Source: an uncultured Prevotella sp. (GTDB taxonomy: Bacteria > Bacteroidota > Bacteroidia > Bacteroidales > Bacteroidaceae). Taken from it: DNA of 64,000 bases. Below, piece by piece: positions 28,164-36,456 of this stretch; position 1 is the stretch's first letter; each line of letters opens with the position of its first letter. Made by a program: the position numbers and the translations under genes. The notes beneath the pieces were generated by a model, which saw only the letters and a program-made list of their open reading frames with translations, made no database searches and was not told where the DNA came from. The stretch spans positions 38,088 to 102,087 of the forward strand of contig ONCJ01000004.1 in assembly GCA_900316295.1 (NCBI GenBank). Direction: 5' to 3'.

Positions 28164-28194
28164 TTTGTTTAATGAAAACAAACCCTTATATTTG
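28164..28194 (+). promoter_or_regulatory. Promoter of the HU gene
   Basis: TTTG at 28164-28167, a 19-bp spacer and TATATTTG at 28187-28194 form a consensus Bacteroidota promoter, leaving an untranslated leader of about 50 nt before the ATG at 28250. The strong match suits a highly expressed nucleoid protein. Confidence 0.72.
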
Positions 28195-28249
28195 CCCTGT
28201 AATTTTGAATGTTAACACTTTTACCATTAATCATTTAATAACAAAAATC

Positions 28250-28522
28250 ATGAACAAAACAGAATTGATTGAGAAGATTGCAGCAGGTGCAGGTCTCACA
28301 AAGGTTGATGCAAAGAAGGCATTGGACGCTACAGTAGCAGCTATTAAGGACGCTCTCGCAGCAGGTGACAAGGTTCAGTTGGTAGGTTTCGGCACATTCG
28401 CAGTTGCTGAGCGCCCAGCTCGTGAGGGTATCAACCCAGCAACAAAGCAGAAGATTACTATTGCTGCTAAGAAGGTTGCTAAGTTCAAGGCTGGTGCTGA
28501 ACTCGCTGAGGCTGTTCAGTAA
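28250..28522 (+). CDS. HU family DNA-binding protein
   Basis: Small nucleoid protein, 90 residues, that bends and compacts DNA as a dimer. It starts MNKTELIEKIAAGAGLTKVDAKKALDA, and the DNA-binding arm region reads VGFGTFAVAERPAREGINPATKQ with the conserved Gly-Phe-Gly-Thr-Phe and Arg-x-Gly-x-Asn-Pro signature. I use the ATG at 28250; an in-frame upstream ATG at 28154 would sit before the promoter and add a tail foreign to the family. It is flanked by a strong promoter and a clear terminator, so it is a single-gene unit. Confidence 0.97.
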   Translation: MNKTELIEKIAAGAGLTKVDAKKALDATVAAIKDALAAGDKVQLVGFGTFAVAERPAREGINPATKQKITIAAKKVAKFKAGAELAEAVQ

Positions 28523-28545
28523 TTTTCTCAGTTTCTTAACATCAC

Positions 28546-28580
28546 AAAGGGGTGATTCCTAACGGAACAACCCCTTTTTC
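28546..28580 (+). terminator. Intrinsic terminator of the HU gene
   Basis: AAAGGGGT (28546-28553) pairs with ACCCCTTT (28570-28577), with an inner TTCC-taac-GGAA stem, followed by a T run to 28579. It lies 24 bp after the stop codon. Confidence 0.8.
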
Positions 28581-28585
28581 ATTTT

Positions 28586-28614
28586 GATTGGGGCACTAAA
28601 GATGTGCCCCAATC
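28586..28614 (-). terminator. Stem-loop at the end of the alginate locus
   Basis: A perfect 11-bp stem, GATTGGGGCAC / GTGCCCCAATC, with a 7-nt loop, between the convergent HU gene and the last lyase-like gene (stop at 28641). Neither side has a strong U-run, but its place suggests a terminator for the long minus-strand operon or a bidirectional one. Confidence 0.5.
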
Positions 28615-28640
28615 ATTCTACATAATCCCTCCTGAAACAA

Positions 28641-29531
28641 TCACTGCTTCTTACATTCTTTCTTCTTACAAGAGTTGCAGTTTGTCTTTTCTATACTGAA
28701 GTCTGCAAAGCGTATCTCCTCATCGCGAAGTTGAGACTGCCACTCCCTGTTCTTACCGAGATAACGATAGATACCCCATTTTGGACGAAGACCTGTAGTA
28801 CCAGTACGCCACATATCCAGTTTATCATTTTTATAGTCAAGCAGGACCTTACCGTCTTTCACTCTCTTGATTGTGACACAATAAGCGCCCTCTGCACCAT
28901 ATTTCACGGTCTCTTCTACTTCAACCCATGAGTCGATGAAATCATCGAGCGGTGTCTTCTCTAACGTTTCCGTCTCGCCTGTAGCACGATTGTTGTAACG
29001 TAGGCGCATCACCTGTTTTCCATTACTCTGCGTATAACAGGTAAAAGTCATAAGAGGCTGACCAACATCGGCATTCTTTTCCTTATTGTCGAGACCTTTC
29101 AACTGATGTATATGTGAGAACTTCGATGTAGTGACAAAGCCCTTTGGTAGTTTGAACTTCCATTTATACACCATCGTCTCGCCTTCCTGTGCTACGAGTT
29201 CTTTTGGCGATTTGCCATCTGTCTTTATCTCGTTGCGCTGTCGGTCATTGATATTAGCCTTACCCCTGTCATCATCTATGCCAGCATGAATATAAAAAAC
29301 GAACACATTCTTTCCCAAATCTTTGTCGAATGTTTGTTGGATGTGCTGGAACTGCTTACCAGAATGTTCGCGCGAAGAGTCGGGACACTCATGATTGTAG
29401 CCACGGTTTCTCATCAGTTTGTACGTATCAGCCGAGTTGCCATCAGCAACAAGTTGCCCATTCTGTGCCGAGGCGGTCAAGGCAAAGAGGTACAAGCTGA
29501 TTGTCAGAATAAGATTTCTTGAATGTTTCAT
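28641..29531 (-). CDS. Secreted jelly-roll lyase-like protein, candidate alginate lyase
   Basis: A 296-residue protein with a signal peptide (cleavage likely after ALTASA, near residue 22). It has DRQRNEIKTDGKSP, SKFSHIHQLKG and GLRPKWGIYR in the same order as the R-E, Q-x-H and Y-x-K-G-x-Y motifs of PL7-type jelly-roll lyases, but the sequences differ enough that I do not assign a CAZy family. It is a paralog of the product of 32971-34005 and lacks that protein's C-terminal sorting tail, ending instead in a Cys/Lys-rich CNSCKKKECKKQ. It is the last gene of the alginate operon, 10 bp after a PL6 gene. Enzymatic role is inferred. Confidence 0.68.
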   Translation of the reverse strand: MKHSRNLILTISLYLFALTASAQNGQLVADGNSADTYKLMRNRGYNHECPDSSREHSGKQFQHIQQTFDKDLGKNVFVFYIHAGIDDDRGKANINDRQRNEIKTDGKSPKELVAQEGETMVYKWKFKLPKGFVTTSKFSHIHQLKGLDNKEKNADVGQPLMTFTCYTQSNGKQVMRLRYNNRATGETETLEKTPLDDFIDSWVEVEETVKYGAEGAYCVTIKRVKDGKVLLDYKNDKLDMWRTGTTGLRPKWGIYRYLGKNREWQSQLRDEEIRFADFSIEKTNCNSCKKKECKKQ

Positions 29532-29541
29532 AGTAGTATCG

Positions 29542-32163
29542 TTATTTGATTATTATTTTCTTTCCTTGCTTGATGTAAATGCCCTTGGGCAATTGACAAT
29601 TGCCCACCACCACCTTGCGACCTTGCAGGTCGTAGATACTTCCGTCACCATATACTCCCTTTGAAGAGGAGCCGGAGGTGAGACTTTCGATTCCCGTTGT
29701 CTCTGACGGTGTCTCGAATGTGATGTTATCGTCAGCCGATGGACCCACAAGATTGGATGTGATGATACTTGCCAACACCTCGTCGAAATTATTGAACTCG
29801 TCGGCACCAATATCACGCTTGCTTCCTGCAATGCCCTGGCACTCCATATCCGACAGTATAGTGGCATCATTGCCTGCATCAATGGCAGGACTGCTTGCCG
29901 AGAGTTTATAGAGCTGTGTTGGCAGTATCTGACTATTGCCTGTAGTCTCACAACGCTTGTCGGAGAGCACCAACAGAGGATCAACATTCTTCAACTGAGC
30001 ATCACTGGCACTTATACCCATCGAACCAGATGTGCCATAGTAGGCAATGTTGTTGCTGAACGAAACTCCTGCAAGCGATGCGTCAGAATAGGATGTAACG
30101 ATGGTCTTGCCTGGGTTGTAGATGATATTATTGGCAATGAGACAGTTCTTCGGCGCCTTACCATATTTGTTGCCATTGGTATATCCAATCTCAATATCTG
30201 ACTCACAATCGACCAACGTATTGTTGGTAAAGACAACGTTCTCGGGAATGAAATGGCTACTATAGCTGGTACTGGTATTGTCTACTTCACCGTTTGTGAG
30301 AACAATACCTGCGTCCCAACGACTTCCTGTGAGACCATACATGTAGTTGTTTATCACCTTATGGTCGAGACCATAGACACGCACTCCACCGCAACCGATG
30401 GTGCCACCATTGTATTCTGCAGTCTTGTTGTTACCAAGGAAATAGTTGCCTTCAACCACAGAAGCATTACCTTGACGAAGAGACAGGGTGCCGAGACTCT
30501 CGAAGAAGGTGTTATAACGAATGGTGTCACAGCAACTCTTAACCGATACTATCTCAGGGTCACCGTCGCAGTTGTCGAAGAGGTTGTACTCCACCACAGT
30601 ATAAGCCGCCTTCTGGGTAAGGTCGCTCACACCGATACGTACCGTTTCCTTCTCGTTCTCCTGTCGAGGACCGTTGTTGCGGAAGATGTTATGGTCTATG
30701 CGGTCATGCTTTGAGATGTCAGGAGTACCGTGGCTTCCGTCTATGATGAGTAGTGCGCCACCATCCTTCTTATCATATATAAGGTTATGATCAATGCGGT
30801 TGTGATGACTTGTACACTCAGTAGCATCCCATGAGTCACCTATCTGTATCCATTTTGATGTCTGAGTGTCGGAAGCCTTCGCCATCGTGATGTTGCATCG
30901 GGTGACACGTATGTTGTTGCAACCCTCCAGTTTGAAGATGGTGGAATTAGCTGCCACGTCGATGTCAAGTCCCTCAAAAGTGATAAACTGCTTTTTTACT
31001 ATCGTTGCGCTAAAGGTTCCCGTCAGTTTGGCACCTAACGGATTCTGCGATCTTATTATTACAGGCTTGTCCTCTGTACCCGTACATCCTACTTTTATCG
31101 AACCAATGGCATTGTATGTGCCATCACGGAGTGTGATGATATCGCCTGGTATCGCATTGCCGTCTCTAACCAGTTCACGGAACTCATTAACAGTAGAGAT
31201 TACCCATTCCTTCGGTTCACGCACTCCGTCGTCGAGATGGCAGGAGGCGGTGACGGTCATGTTGTCGTTGATGGCAAAGGTATAGGGATTGTCCATGACA
31301 GGTTCGCTACCGAAGCCCTGCCAGCCATCAAAAGCATAGCCACCAGGCACACTCATTGTCAGTTTGACGCTGGTGCCTGCCTCGTATCGGTCTTGCTGGG
31401 GTTGCACACTGATAGTGCCCGTCGTTGGCTGCTGGATGGTGAGAGTATAATACTGCTTCTCCTCACCGAAGCTCACACCCGTGGGTGCCGTCGTACCAAC
31501 ATAAACGTCATCAAGAGAGAAGTCGGATTCTACGGCAGTATTGACTTGAAAGCGCAGGGAATGGAAGTCTATCTGTTTATCGTCGCTACGACTTTCACGC
31601 AGGGCATAGTCCATATCATCTACCAACTGTCCATCGATGCAAGCACGATAGGTCTTAGACTCAGGGTTCACACGCATGGAGATACGTGTCCACTTATCTT
31701 TGGTGTATGCTGGTTGCGTCTTTGCTCCAGATGAACCGTTATAGAACTTAAACTTGCCTGCGGTATTTATCTCCAATGCCGTCAGTCGCTTTGCTGACGA
31801 AGTTAGGTCGTTGAGGGTCACCGACATGATAGCATTCAGAGTGTTTATCTTGATATAGAAATCCACATAGAACACTCCTGCATAGCCAGTCTCTGATGTG
31901 CTATATGCCACATAGTCAGCTTGCAATTTTGTCGTTGTCGATGTGAGTGCCACGCCCTGCGAGCCGGAGTTTACGTATTTACTATCCGTACTCACAACTG
32001 CCGAACCGGAGGTTACGGTCCACTTGCCGATATTCTTAATGGTGTTACCTGCCGTAAATCCGTCTGATGTCTCAAATGAAGTATTGAGAAAATCAGTCGC
32101 ATTTGCTGTCAAGGACAACACGCACACCGCAAGCAACATTATTTTTTTATACAACCATTCCAT
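29542..32163 (-). CDS. PL6 family polysaccharide lyase with N-terminal accessory domains and sorting tail
   Basis: Secreted 873-residue alginate lyase candidate. Order of parts: signal peptide (about 1-22); a beta-sandwich, probably carbohydrate-binding, region (24-225); an InlB-B-like repeat (about 238-310, YTLTIQQPTTGTISV... GYAFDGW); the PL6 right-handed beta-helix (about 318-790); and a C-terminal tail IYDLQGRKV...LPKGIYIKQGKK. The PL6 catalytic pair is Lys542 (EIVSVKSC) and Arg563 (LSLRQG), 21 residues apart as in characterised PL6 lyases. It lies 12 bp after the PL7 gene. A 21-bp palindrome interrupts the tail coding sequence. Confidence 0.87.
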   Translation of the reverse strand: MEWLYKKIMLLAVCVLSLTANATDFLNTSFETSDGFTAGNTIKNIGKWTVTSGSAVVSTDSKYVNSGSQGVALTSTTTKLQADYVAYSTSETGYAGVFYVDFYIKINTLNAIMSVTLNDLTSSAKRLTALEINTAGKFKFYNGSSGAKTQPAYTKDKWTRISMRVNPESKTYRACIDGQLVDDMDYALRESRSDDKQIDFHSLRFQVNTAVESDFSLDDVYVGTTAPTGVSFGEEKQYYTLTIQQPTTGTISVQPQQDRYEAGTSVKLTMSVPGGYAFDGWQGFGSEPVMDNPYTFAINDNMTVTASCHLDDGVREPKEWVISTVNEFRELVRDGNAIPGDIITLRDGTYNAIGSIKVGCTGTEDKPVIIRSQNPLGAKLTGTFSATIVKKQFITFEGLDIDVAANSTIFKLEGCNNIRVTRCNITMAKASDTQTSKWIQIGDSWDATECTSHHNRIDHNLIYDKKDGGALLIIDGSHGTPDISKHDRIDHNIFRNNGPRQENEKETVRIGVSDLTQKAAYTVVEYNLFDNCDGDPEIVSVKSCCDTIRYNTFFESLGTLSLRQGNASVVEGNYFLGNNKTAEYNGGTIGCGGVRVYGLDHKVINNYMYGLTGSRWDAGIVLTNGEVDNTSTSYSSHFIPENVVFTNNTLVDCESDIEIGYTNGNKYGKAPKNCLIANNIIYNPGKTIVTSYSDASLAGVSFSNNIAYYGTSGSMGISASDAQLKNVDPLLVLSDKRCETTGNSQILPTQLYKLSASSPAIDAGNDATILSDMECQGIAGSKRDIGADEFNNFDEVLASIITSNLVGPSADDNITFETPSETTGIESLTSGSSSKGVYGDGSIYDLQGRKVVVGNCQLPKGIYIKQGKKIIIK
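29586..29606. repeat. 21-bp palindrome inside the PL6 sorting-tail coding sequence
   Basis: TGGGCAATTG-A-CAATTGCCCA, perfect over 10 bp each side of a single central base. It encodes the extra GNCQLP segment between VYDLQGRKV-like and KGIYI parts of the tail, and its core (caattgacaattg) is the same kind of word as the spacer repeats at 46727-46770. Confidence 0.8.
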
Positions 32164-32175
32164 ATCGCAATCTCC

Positions 32176-32961
32176 TTATTCTTCGTGTCTTATCGTTACT
32201 GTATATATCTCTACCTCACCATAAGCACCAGCTTTATCTCCCTTTGTCAGGTTTGACTGGGTATACATACCTGCCTTAAAGTAGCAATGCTCAGCGTTTG
32301 TAGCATAGCTCTCAGCAAAGCGACCATTGTAATAACTGTCTACCTTACCATTGCCTGCTACAAATTTCACTGTAAACTTCGTTCCAAGTTCGTATTGGTC
32401 GGTTAGCAGGGCATCTTTCGAACCGTCATGATCCACCCAGAGCTTCTTACCTTCCAACCTGAATACTATGACATCATCATCGGCATCATGAATTTGTCCC
32501 ACAACAACATGTGGCTTATAGTCGGGTAGATGAGTTACGGCTTGGGTTATCTCCATGATATGCGTACCGTTGCCTGCTGCGATGTTCCAGTCAGCCTTAT
32601 CTTTGCCACCGTTGATCATCTCACGTAACTCAGAGCGAGGATACTTCGATCCACTTGTGGTTATTCCTTCTACAGGCGCTCTGAACACCACAGCGTCACC
32701 CTTCTTGTTGACAAAGAAATAATCTTTGTCTATAAACGTAGCCAGTTCTGGCTGCTTTATCTCTTTCGACCATCCATTGCTACCAGCTATCGGTAGGTTC
32801 AGTTTCCAGTCAGTAAGGTCAAGGACCTGCGCTGGCACCTTCTCTACTACAGATGGTTGCGCTGGCTCCGGCACATTGTCGATACCACTTGAAGAGTCAT
32901 CTCCCGAGCACGCCATGAGTCGCAGACTCACGAAAACCAGTAGTAACAGATATTTCTTCAT
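32176..32961 (-). CDS. PL7 family alginate lyase lipoprotein
   Basis: A 261-residue lipoprotein: LRLMAC places the lipidated Cys at residue 18, so it is probably anchored in the outer membrane, perhaps facing outward. The three PL7 signatures are all present: RSELRE at 109-114, QIH at 156-158 and YFKAGMYTQ at 227-235, containing the Arg, Gln/His and Tyr that make the active site. PL7 enzymes cleave alginate endolytically or exolytically; the QIH form is often associated with guluronate-containing substrates, a tendency rather than a rule. It lies between a jelly-roll paralog and the large PL6 gene with 9-12 bp gaps, so it is clearly in the operon. Confidence 0.93.
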   Translation of the reverse strand: MKKYLLLLVFVSLRLMACSGDDSSSGIDNVPEPAQPSVVEKVPAQVLDLTDWKLNLPIAGSNGWSKEIKQPELATFIDKDYFFVNKKGDAVVFRAPVEGITTSGSKYPRSELREMINGGKDKADWNIAAGNGTHIMEITQAVTHLPDYKPHVVVGQIHDADDDVIVFRLEGKKLWVDHDGSKDALLTDQYELGTKFTVKFVAGNGKVDSYYNGRFAESYATNAEHCYFKAGMYTQSNLTKGDKAGAYGEVEIYTVTIRHEE

Positions 32962-32970
32962 CTTCTTATG

Positions 32971-34005
32971 TTATTTTATTACTATCTTCTTTCCTTCTTT
33001 GATGTAGATTCCCTTCGTAAGTTTACTCGAAGCAATCCTTCTGCCGTCAAGTGAATATACGGAACCTGTATCACTCCGTCCCTGAGATGGCATATAAGTT
33101 AGACTTTCAATGCCATCGGCAGAAACTTTCTCTATAGAGAAGTCTGCAAAGAGCAGTATCTCATCACGCAGAATGTTGCGCCACTCACCATTCTCACCCA
33201 CACTACGATAGATGCCCCACTTAGGTCGCAGTCCCGACGAGCCAGTGCGCCATGTGTCTATACTCTCATTATTGTACGAGAGTAGCGTCTTGTTGTCTTT
33301 GATTCGTTTGATGGTGATACTGATACTACCATTAGAACCAAATCTCACCGTCTCTTCCGCCTCTACCCACTCACCAAGGAAGTCTGTCTGCGACATCTCA
33401 GCCAAGGTCTTTGCACTCGTAGTAGTAAGGTCGGTTCTGTCATTATGCAGCAGTCTCACCACCTTTCTGCCCGAACTTGTAGTATAGCATGTCAGCGTCA
33501 CCACAGGCAGACTCACATCGGCATTGCCGGCAGCATTGTCCATTCCCTTGAGCTGATGGATGTGAGAGAACTTTGAAGTGGTGATAAGTCCTGAAGGTAG
33601 TTTGAATTTCCACCTCATCCTCAATGTCTCGCCCTCCTGTGCTATGAGTGAAGCAGGCGAATGTGGACCAGTCTTTATCTCGTTGCGCTGACGGTCTGTG
33701 ATGTTTGTCAGTCCACGATCGTCATCAATGGCTGCATGGATATAGAACGAAAAGACATACTTGCCAAGAGTGGCATCCCACTGCTGCTGGATATGCTGGA
33801 ACGGATTGCTGGCATGCGAGCCCGAATTGTCGGGCGGCTCAAGGTCGTAACCTTGATTTTGTATCAAGGCATACGTCCCTGCTGAATTTCCGTCGGCTAT
33901 GAGCACTCCGATATCATCATTTCCGAGGTTTGTCACAGCCCATACCTGTGTGCCACTGAACATGGCACACAGGATAAAAGTTGTTATGGCAAGCCTTCTT
34001 TTCAT
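32971..34005 (-). CDS. Secreted jelly-roll lyase-like protein with sorting tail
   Basis: A 344-residue secreted protein (signal peptide to about residue 23, ending TQVWA), paralog of the 28641-29531 product. Shared motifs are DRQRNEIKTGPHSP, SKFSHIHQLKGMDN, GLRPKWGIYR and LFADFSIEK; a predicted jelly-roll arrangement with Arg-Glu, His-x-His-Gln and Tyr at the places where PL7-like lyases have catalytic residues. It ends in VYSLDGRRI...KGIYIKEGKKIVIK, a tail like that of the 873-residue PL6. It is 9 bp upstream of the PL7 gene. It could be a lyase of another PL family or a non-catalytic alginate binder. Confidence 0.68.
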   Translation of the reverse strand: MKRRLAITTFILCAMFSGTQVWAVTNLGNDDIGVLIADGNSAGTYALIQNQGYDLEPPDNSGSHASNPFQHIQQQWDATLGKYVFSFYIHAAIDDDRGLTNITDRQRNEIKTGPHSPASLIAQEGETLRMRWKFKLPSGLITTSKFSHIHQLKGMDNAAGNADVSLPVVTLTCYTTSSGRKVVRLLHNDRTDLTTTSAKTLAEMSQTDFLGEWVEAEETVRFGSNGSISITIKRIKDNKTLLSYNNESIDTWRTGSSGLRPKWGIYRSVGENGEWRNILRDEILLFADFSIEKVSADGIESLTYMPSQGRSDTGSVYSLDGRRIASSKLTKGIYIKEGKKIVIK

Positions 34006-34023
34006 TGTCGTTTTTTTTCGGTA

Positions 34024-35364
34024 TTATTTTACAACAAACTTTTTTCCATTCTGGATGTAAACACCCTTTGCAGGAGTCTTCACCTCCATACCAGAGAGAT
34101 TGTATATCTTACCATCAGCCTTCTGGTCGTATACGGAGATATTGGTTATAGAGGTAAGCTCAGGAACGACAGTCACACCATCCCAGCTGTAATTGTCTGC
34201 ATGGCGAAGACCTGCTACTTGCTGACTACTTGTCGTGAAAGAACCGACACGTCCGTAAACCCATACCTTCTTGCCAAGATTACCACCATTCTCATTGAGA
34301 TTAAGGTCTGCACGAACCTTACTGTCTGTCAGTAGCTGTACTGCAACACAATTATTTCCAACTGTTTCGCCTGCAGTATTACCAAGTCCAATAGTACCCT
34401 GCGTTGTTGTGGTTCCTGTAAGAATCTTTATATCCTGAACACCAGAATTATACACACCTACAATATATCCCGCAACCCAAGCCATAACCTTTGTTTCCAC
34501 AGGGCCCTCGTCACCATCAACATATTGTGGAACGTATGTTTCGGAGAGATAACGGAGGTCAGTAGGAAGGTACGGATTCTCCAAAGTACCATCGCCATCG
34601 CTTAATACATAAACAGTATATGATGCTGAACTTGCCGAATAAGTTGACGATGATGCTGTCTTAGCAGTAATCTTTGCCTTACCAACTGCTACACCCGTCA
34701 AGGCACCAGTAGAAGCATCAACTGTTACAACATTCGTATTGCTGCTCTCGTATGTCACAGCACCATCAGAGTTGGTAGTTACTGTCTGGCCTGTTGATGT
34801 ACCAGCACTAAGTTTGAAACCGTCGATTGGAGTTGTGAACTCTGTTGTTGGGTCTTCTTTAGTTGCACCAGAAGCACGAGTAACTTCAATATGACGTACA
34901 TAACAGTTACTATTGAAACGATAAACCGTAAGAGTTCCATCTTCATTAATATCTGCGTCCGTCAAAGTATACACCAGCGTATTTTCCGCATCCTTATCAT
35001 ACGTTATAGTTTTAGAATTACCTGTAGTGGGAGTTTTGAAATAGAATCCATCTACGGAAGCATTTCCACTATACAAAGTTGCATAGAACTTATCACCAGC
35101 TTGGAAACTACCAGAAGCGAGCGTAATCTTTATCCATGCAGATGTTGCATTTGTCATTTTGTGATAATACTTACCGTCGAGAACTTTCTCATTACTGGCA
35201 GATCCACCTATCTTAGCATAGTTTACTGTGCACTTTGTTCCAGAAACTGTTGATGATGCTGTGATAGATGACTGATCTGGGAATGTGTAAGATGCGATAA
35301 CATCATCTGCGAATGTCACTTGTGCTGCAAACGCAAGCATTAATAGTGTAAAAATCTTTTTCAT
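34024..35364 (-). CDS. Secreted Ig-like protein, DUF6359-like, with sorting tail
   Basis: A 446-residue secreted protein with a signal peptide ending near VTFA (residue 19). Residues 25-165 look like a beta-sandwich (YTFPDQSSITASSTVSG), then a bacterial Ig-like (BIG2) repeat at about 175-255 ending VGKAKITAKTASSSTYSA. A third domain at about 262-400, with VAWVAGYIVGVYNSG-like features, resembles DUF6359, often found on Bacteroidota surface proteins. It ends IYNLSGMEV...KGVYIQNGKKFVVK. No catalytic motif is seen, so a glycan-binding or adhesive role in alginate capture is likely. It is separated from the esterase gene by a strong hairpin. Confidence 0.7.
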   Translation of the reverse strand: MKKIFTLLMLAFAAQVTFADDVIASYTFPDQSSITASSTVSGTKCTVNYAKIGGSASNEKVLDGKYYHKMTNATSAWIKITLASGSFQAGDKFYATLYSGNASVDGFYFKTPTTGNSKTITYDKDAENTLVYTLTDADINEDGTLTVYRFNSNCYVRHIEVTRASGATKEDPTTEFTTPIDGFKLSAGTSTGQTVTTNSDGAVTYESSNTNVVTVDASTGALTGVAVGKAKITAKTASSSTYSASSASYTVYVLSDGDGTLENPYLPTDLRYLSETYVPQYVDGDEGPVETKVMAWVAGYIVGVYNSGVQDIKILTGTTTTQGTIGLGNTAGETVGNNCVAVQLLTDSKVRADLNLNENGGNLGKKVWVYGRVGSFTTSSQQVAGLRHADNYSWDGVTVVPELTSITNISVYDQKADGKIYNLSGMEVKTPAKGVYIQNGKKFVVK

Positions 35365-35407
35365 AGTAGTAATTGTTTTTGGTGTTTAGTTTCTGTTTTC
35401 ATGGAAT

Positions 35408-35435
35408 CCAATGCCAGCACGCTTGCTGGCATTGG
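35408..35435 (-). terminator. Perfect 12-bp hairpin between the esterase and Ig-like genes
   Basis: CCAATGCCAGCA (35408-35419) and TGCTGGCATTGG (35424-35435) pair perfectly around a 4-nt loop, 9 bp after the esterase stop. No U-run follows on the minus strand, so it may act as an mRNA-end stabiliser or attenuator that separates two halves of the operon. Confidence 0.55.
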
Positions 35436-35444
35436 TACCAAATA

Positions 35445-36422
35445 TTACTTGAGGTTGTTCTCGATAAACTCTGCAGCCTTGAAGAATATCTCCTCCATCT
35501 TGTCGGAGCCTTTCGAGGTGAGATTATGATCATAGTACTTATACTCCAACAGCTCTACCTTACCACCTTTCTTCTGCAGAGCCTTGGCAAACTCCTCACT
35601 CTGCTGACACTCCACGGTGACATCGCAGGTGCCACATACCAACATCGTTGCAGGGATGTTCTTCTTTGGTATGAGGTTGATAGGTGAAGCACTATTCAGA
35701 ACCTTCTGGTTGCGGTCGCAGAAGTAATTGATACGCTGCTCGTCCTTGCTCTTCTGTACGATAGCTGCCGTCTCAAGGTCGTATATGCCAGAGTAGCCCA
35801 CGAATACCTTTGCCTTGCTGCTCATAGCACCGACACCTGCGAGATGACCTCCTGCCGATGTGCCGAGGAATCCATATACATCAGGATTGATGTTGAGCTC
35901 CTTAGCATGATCCTGTACATATTTCAGAGCATCCTTGACATCCTGGATAGATACCTCTACCGTAGCATCTGTCTGCGGAGCAAGAGTGTAGGAGACACGT
36001 ATGCCAGTGATACCCTTCTGCTTGGCAAGATACTGCGACAACTGCTTAGACGAACCGTTGTTGCCTCGTGCCCATCCTCCTCCATGAACATATATCATAA
36101 ACGGAGCAGGTGTTGCAGACTCGGCATAGTCTACTGTCAATATGAGCTCATAGTCCTTGTACTTCTTGTAGACGATGTCCTCAGAGCGTACTCCTTTGTA
36201 GAGCTTGCTCACAAGGCGGTCTCTCTCGTATGTATAAGGAACGAGCACGTCAGGGATGGTATTCACGTCGATGATACGCGCATATTTCTTTGCTTGCTGC
36301 AAAGAGTATGTGCCGTCTTCATTCTGTGTCATCTTCATGGCATACCTGTTGGTAATCTGCTGCTGGGCATTGGCAGTGAATGCCAACGCCAGCATGATGA
36401 TAGTCAAAAAACTCTTACGCAT
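35445..36422 (-). CDS. Secreted alpha/beta-hydrolase, carbohydrate-esterase-like
   Basis: A 325-residue exported hydrolase (signal peptide ending ANAQ, near residue 20). The oxyanion-hole motif is YVHGGGWARG and the nucleophile elbow is FLGTSAGGHLAG with the catalytic Ser; VCGTCDVTVECQQSE probably supplies the Asp and YYDHNL near the end the His. It resembles the BD-FAE/acetyl-esterase type of carbohydrate esterases. Located in the alginate operon 34 bp after the DEH-reductase-like gene, it may remove O-acetyl groups, which are found on bacterial but not algal alginate. The substrate is inferred. Confidence 0.78.
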   Translation of the reverse strand: MRKSFLTIIMLALAFTANAQQQITNRYAMKMTQNEDGTYSLQQAKKYARIIDVNTIPDVLVPYTYERDRLVSKLYKGVRSEDIVYKKYKDYELILTVDYAESATPAPFMIYVHGGGWARGNNGSSKQLSQYLAKQKGITGIRVSYTLAPQTDATVEVSIQDVKDALKYVQDHAKELNINPDVYGFLGTSAGGHLAGVGAMSSKAKVFVGYSGIYDLETAAIVQKSKDEQRINYFCDRNQKVLNSASPINLIPKKNIPATMLVCGTCDVTVECQQSEEFAKALQKKGGKVELLEYKYYDHNLTSKGSDKMEEIFFKAAEFIENNLK

Positions 36423-36456
36423 AGCTGTAGGGGTTTTTATTTGTTACACTAATCTT

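Noticed and set aside
28154-28249. N-terminal extension of the HU protein
   Set aside because: The extra 32 codons run across a consensus promoter and do not resemble HU; the ATG at 28250 gives the normal start.
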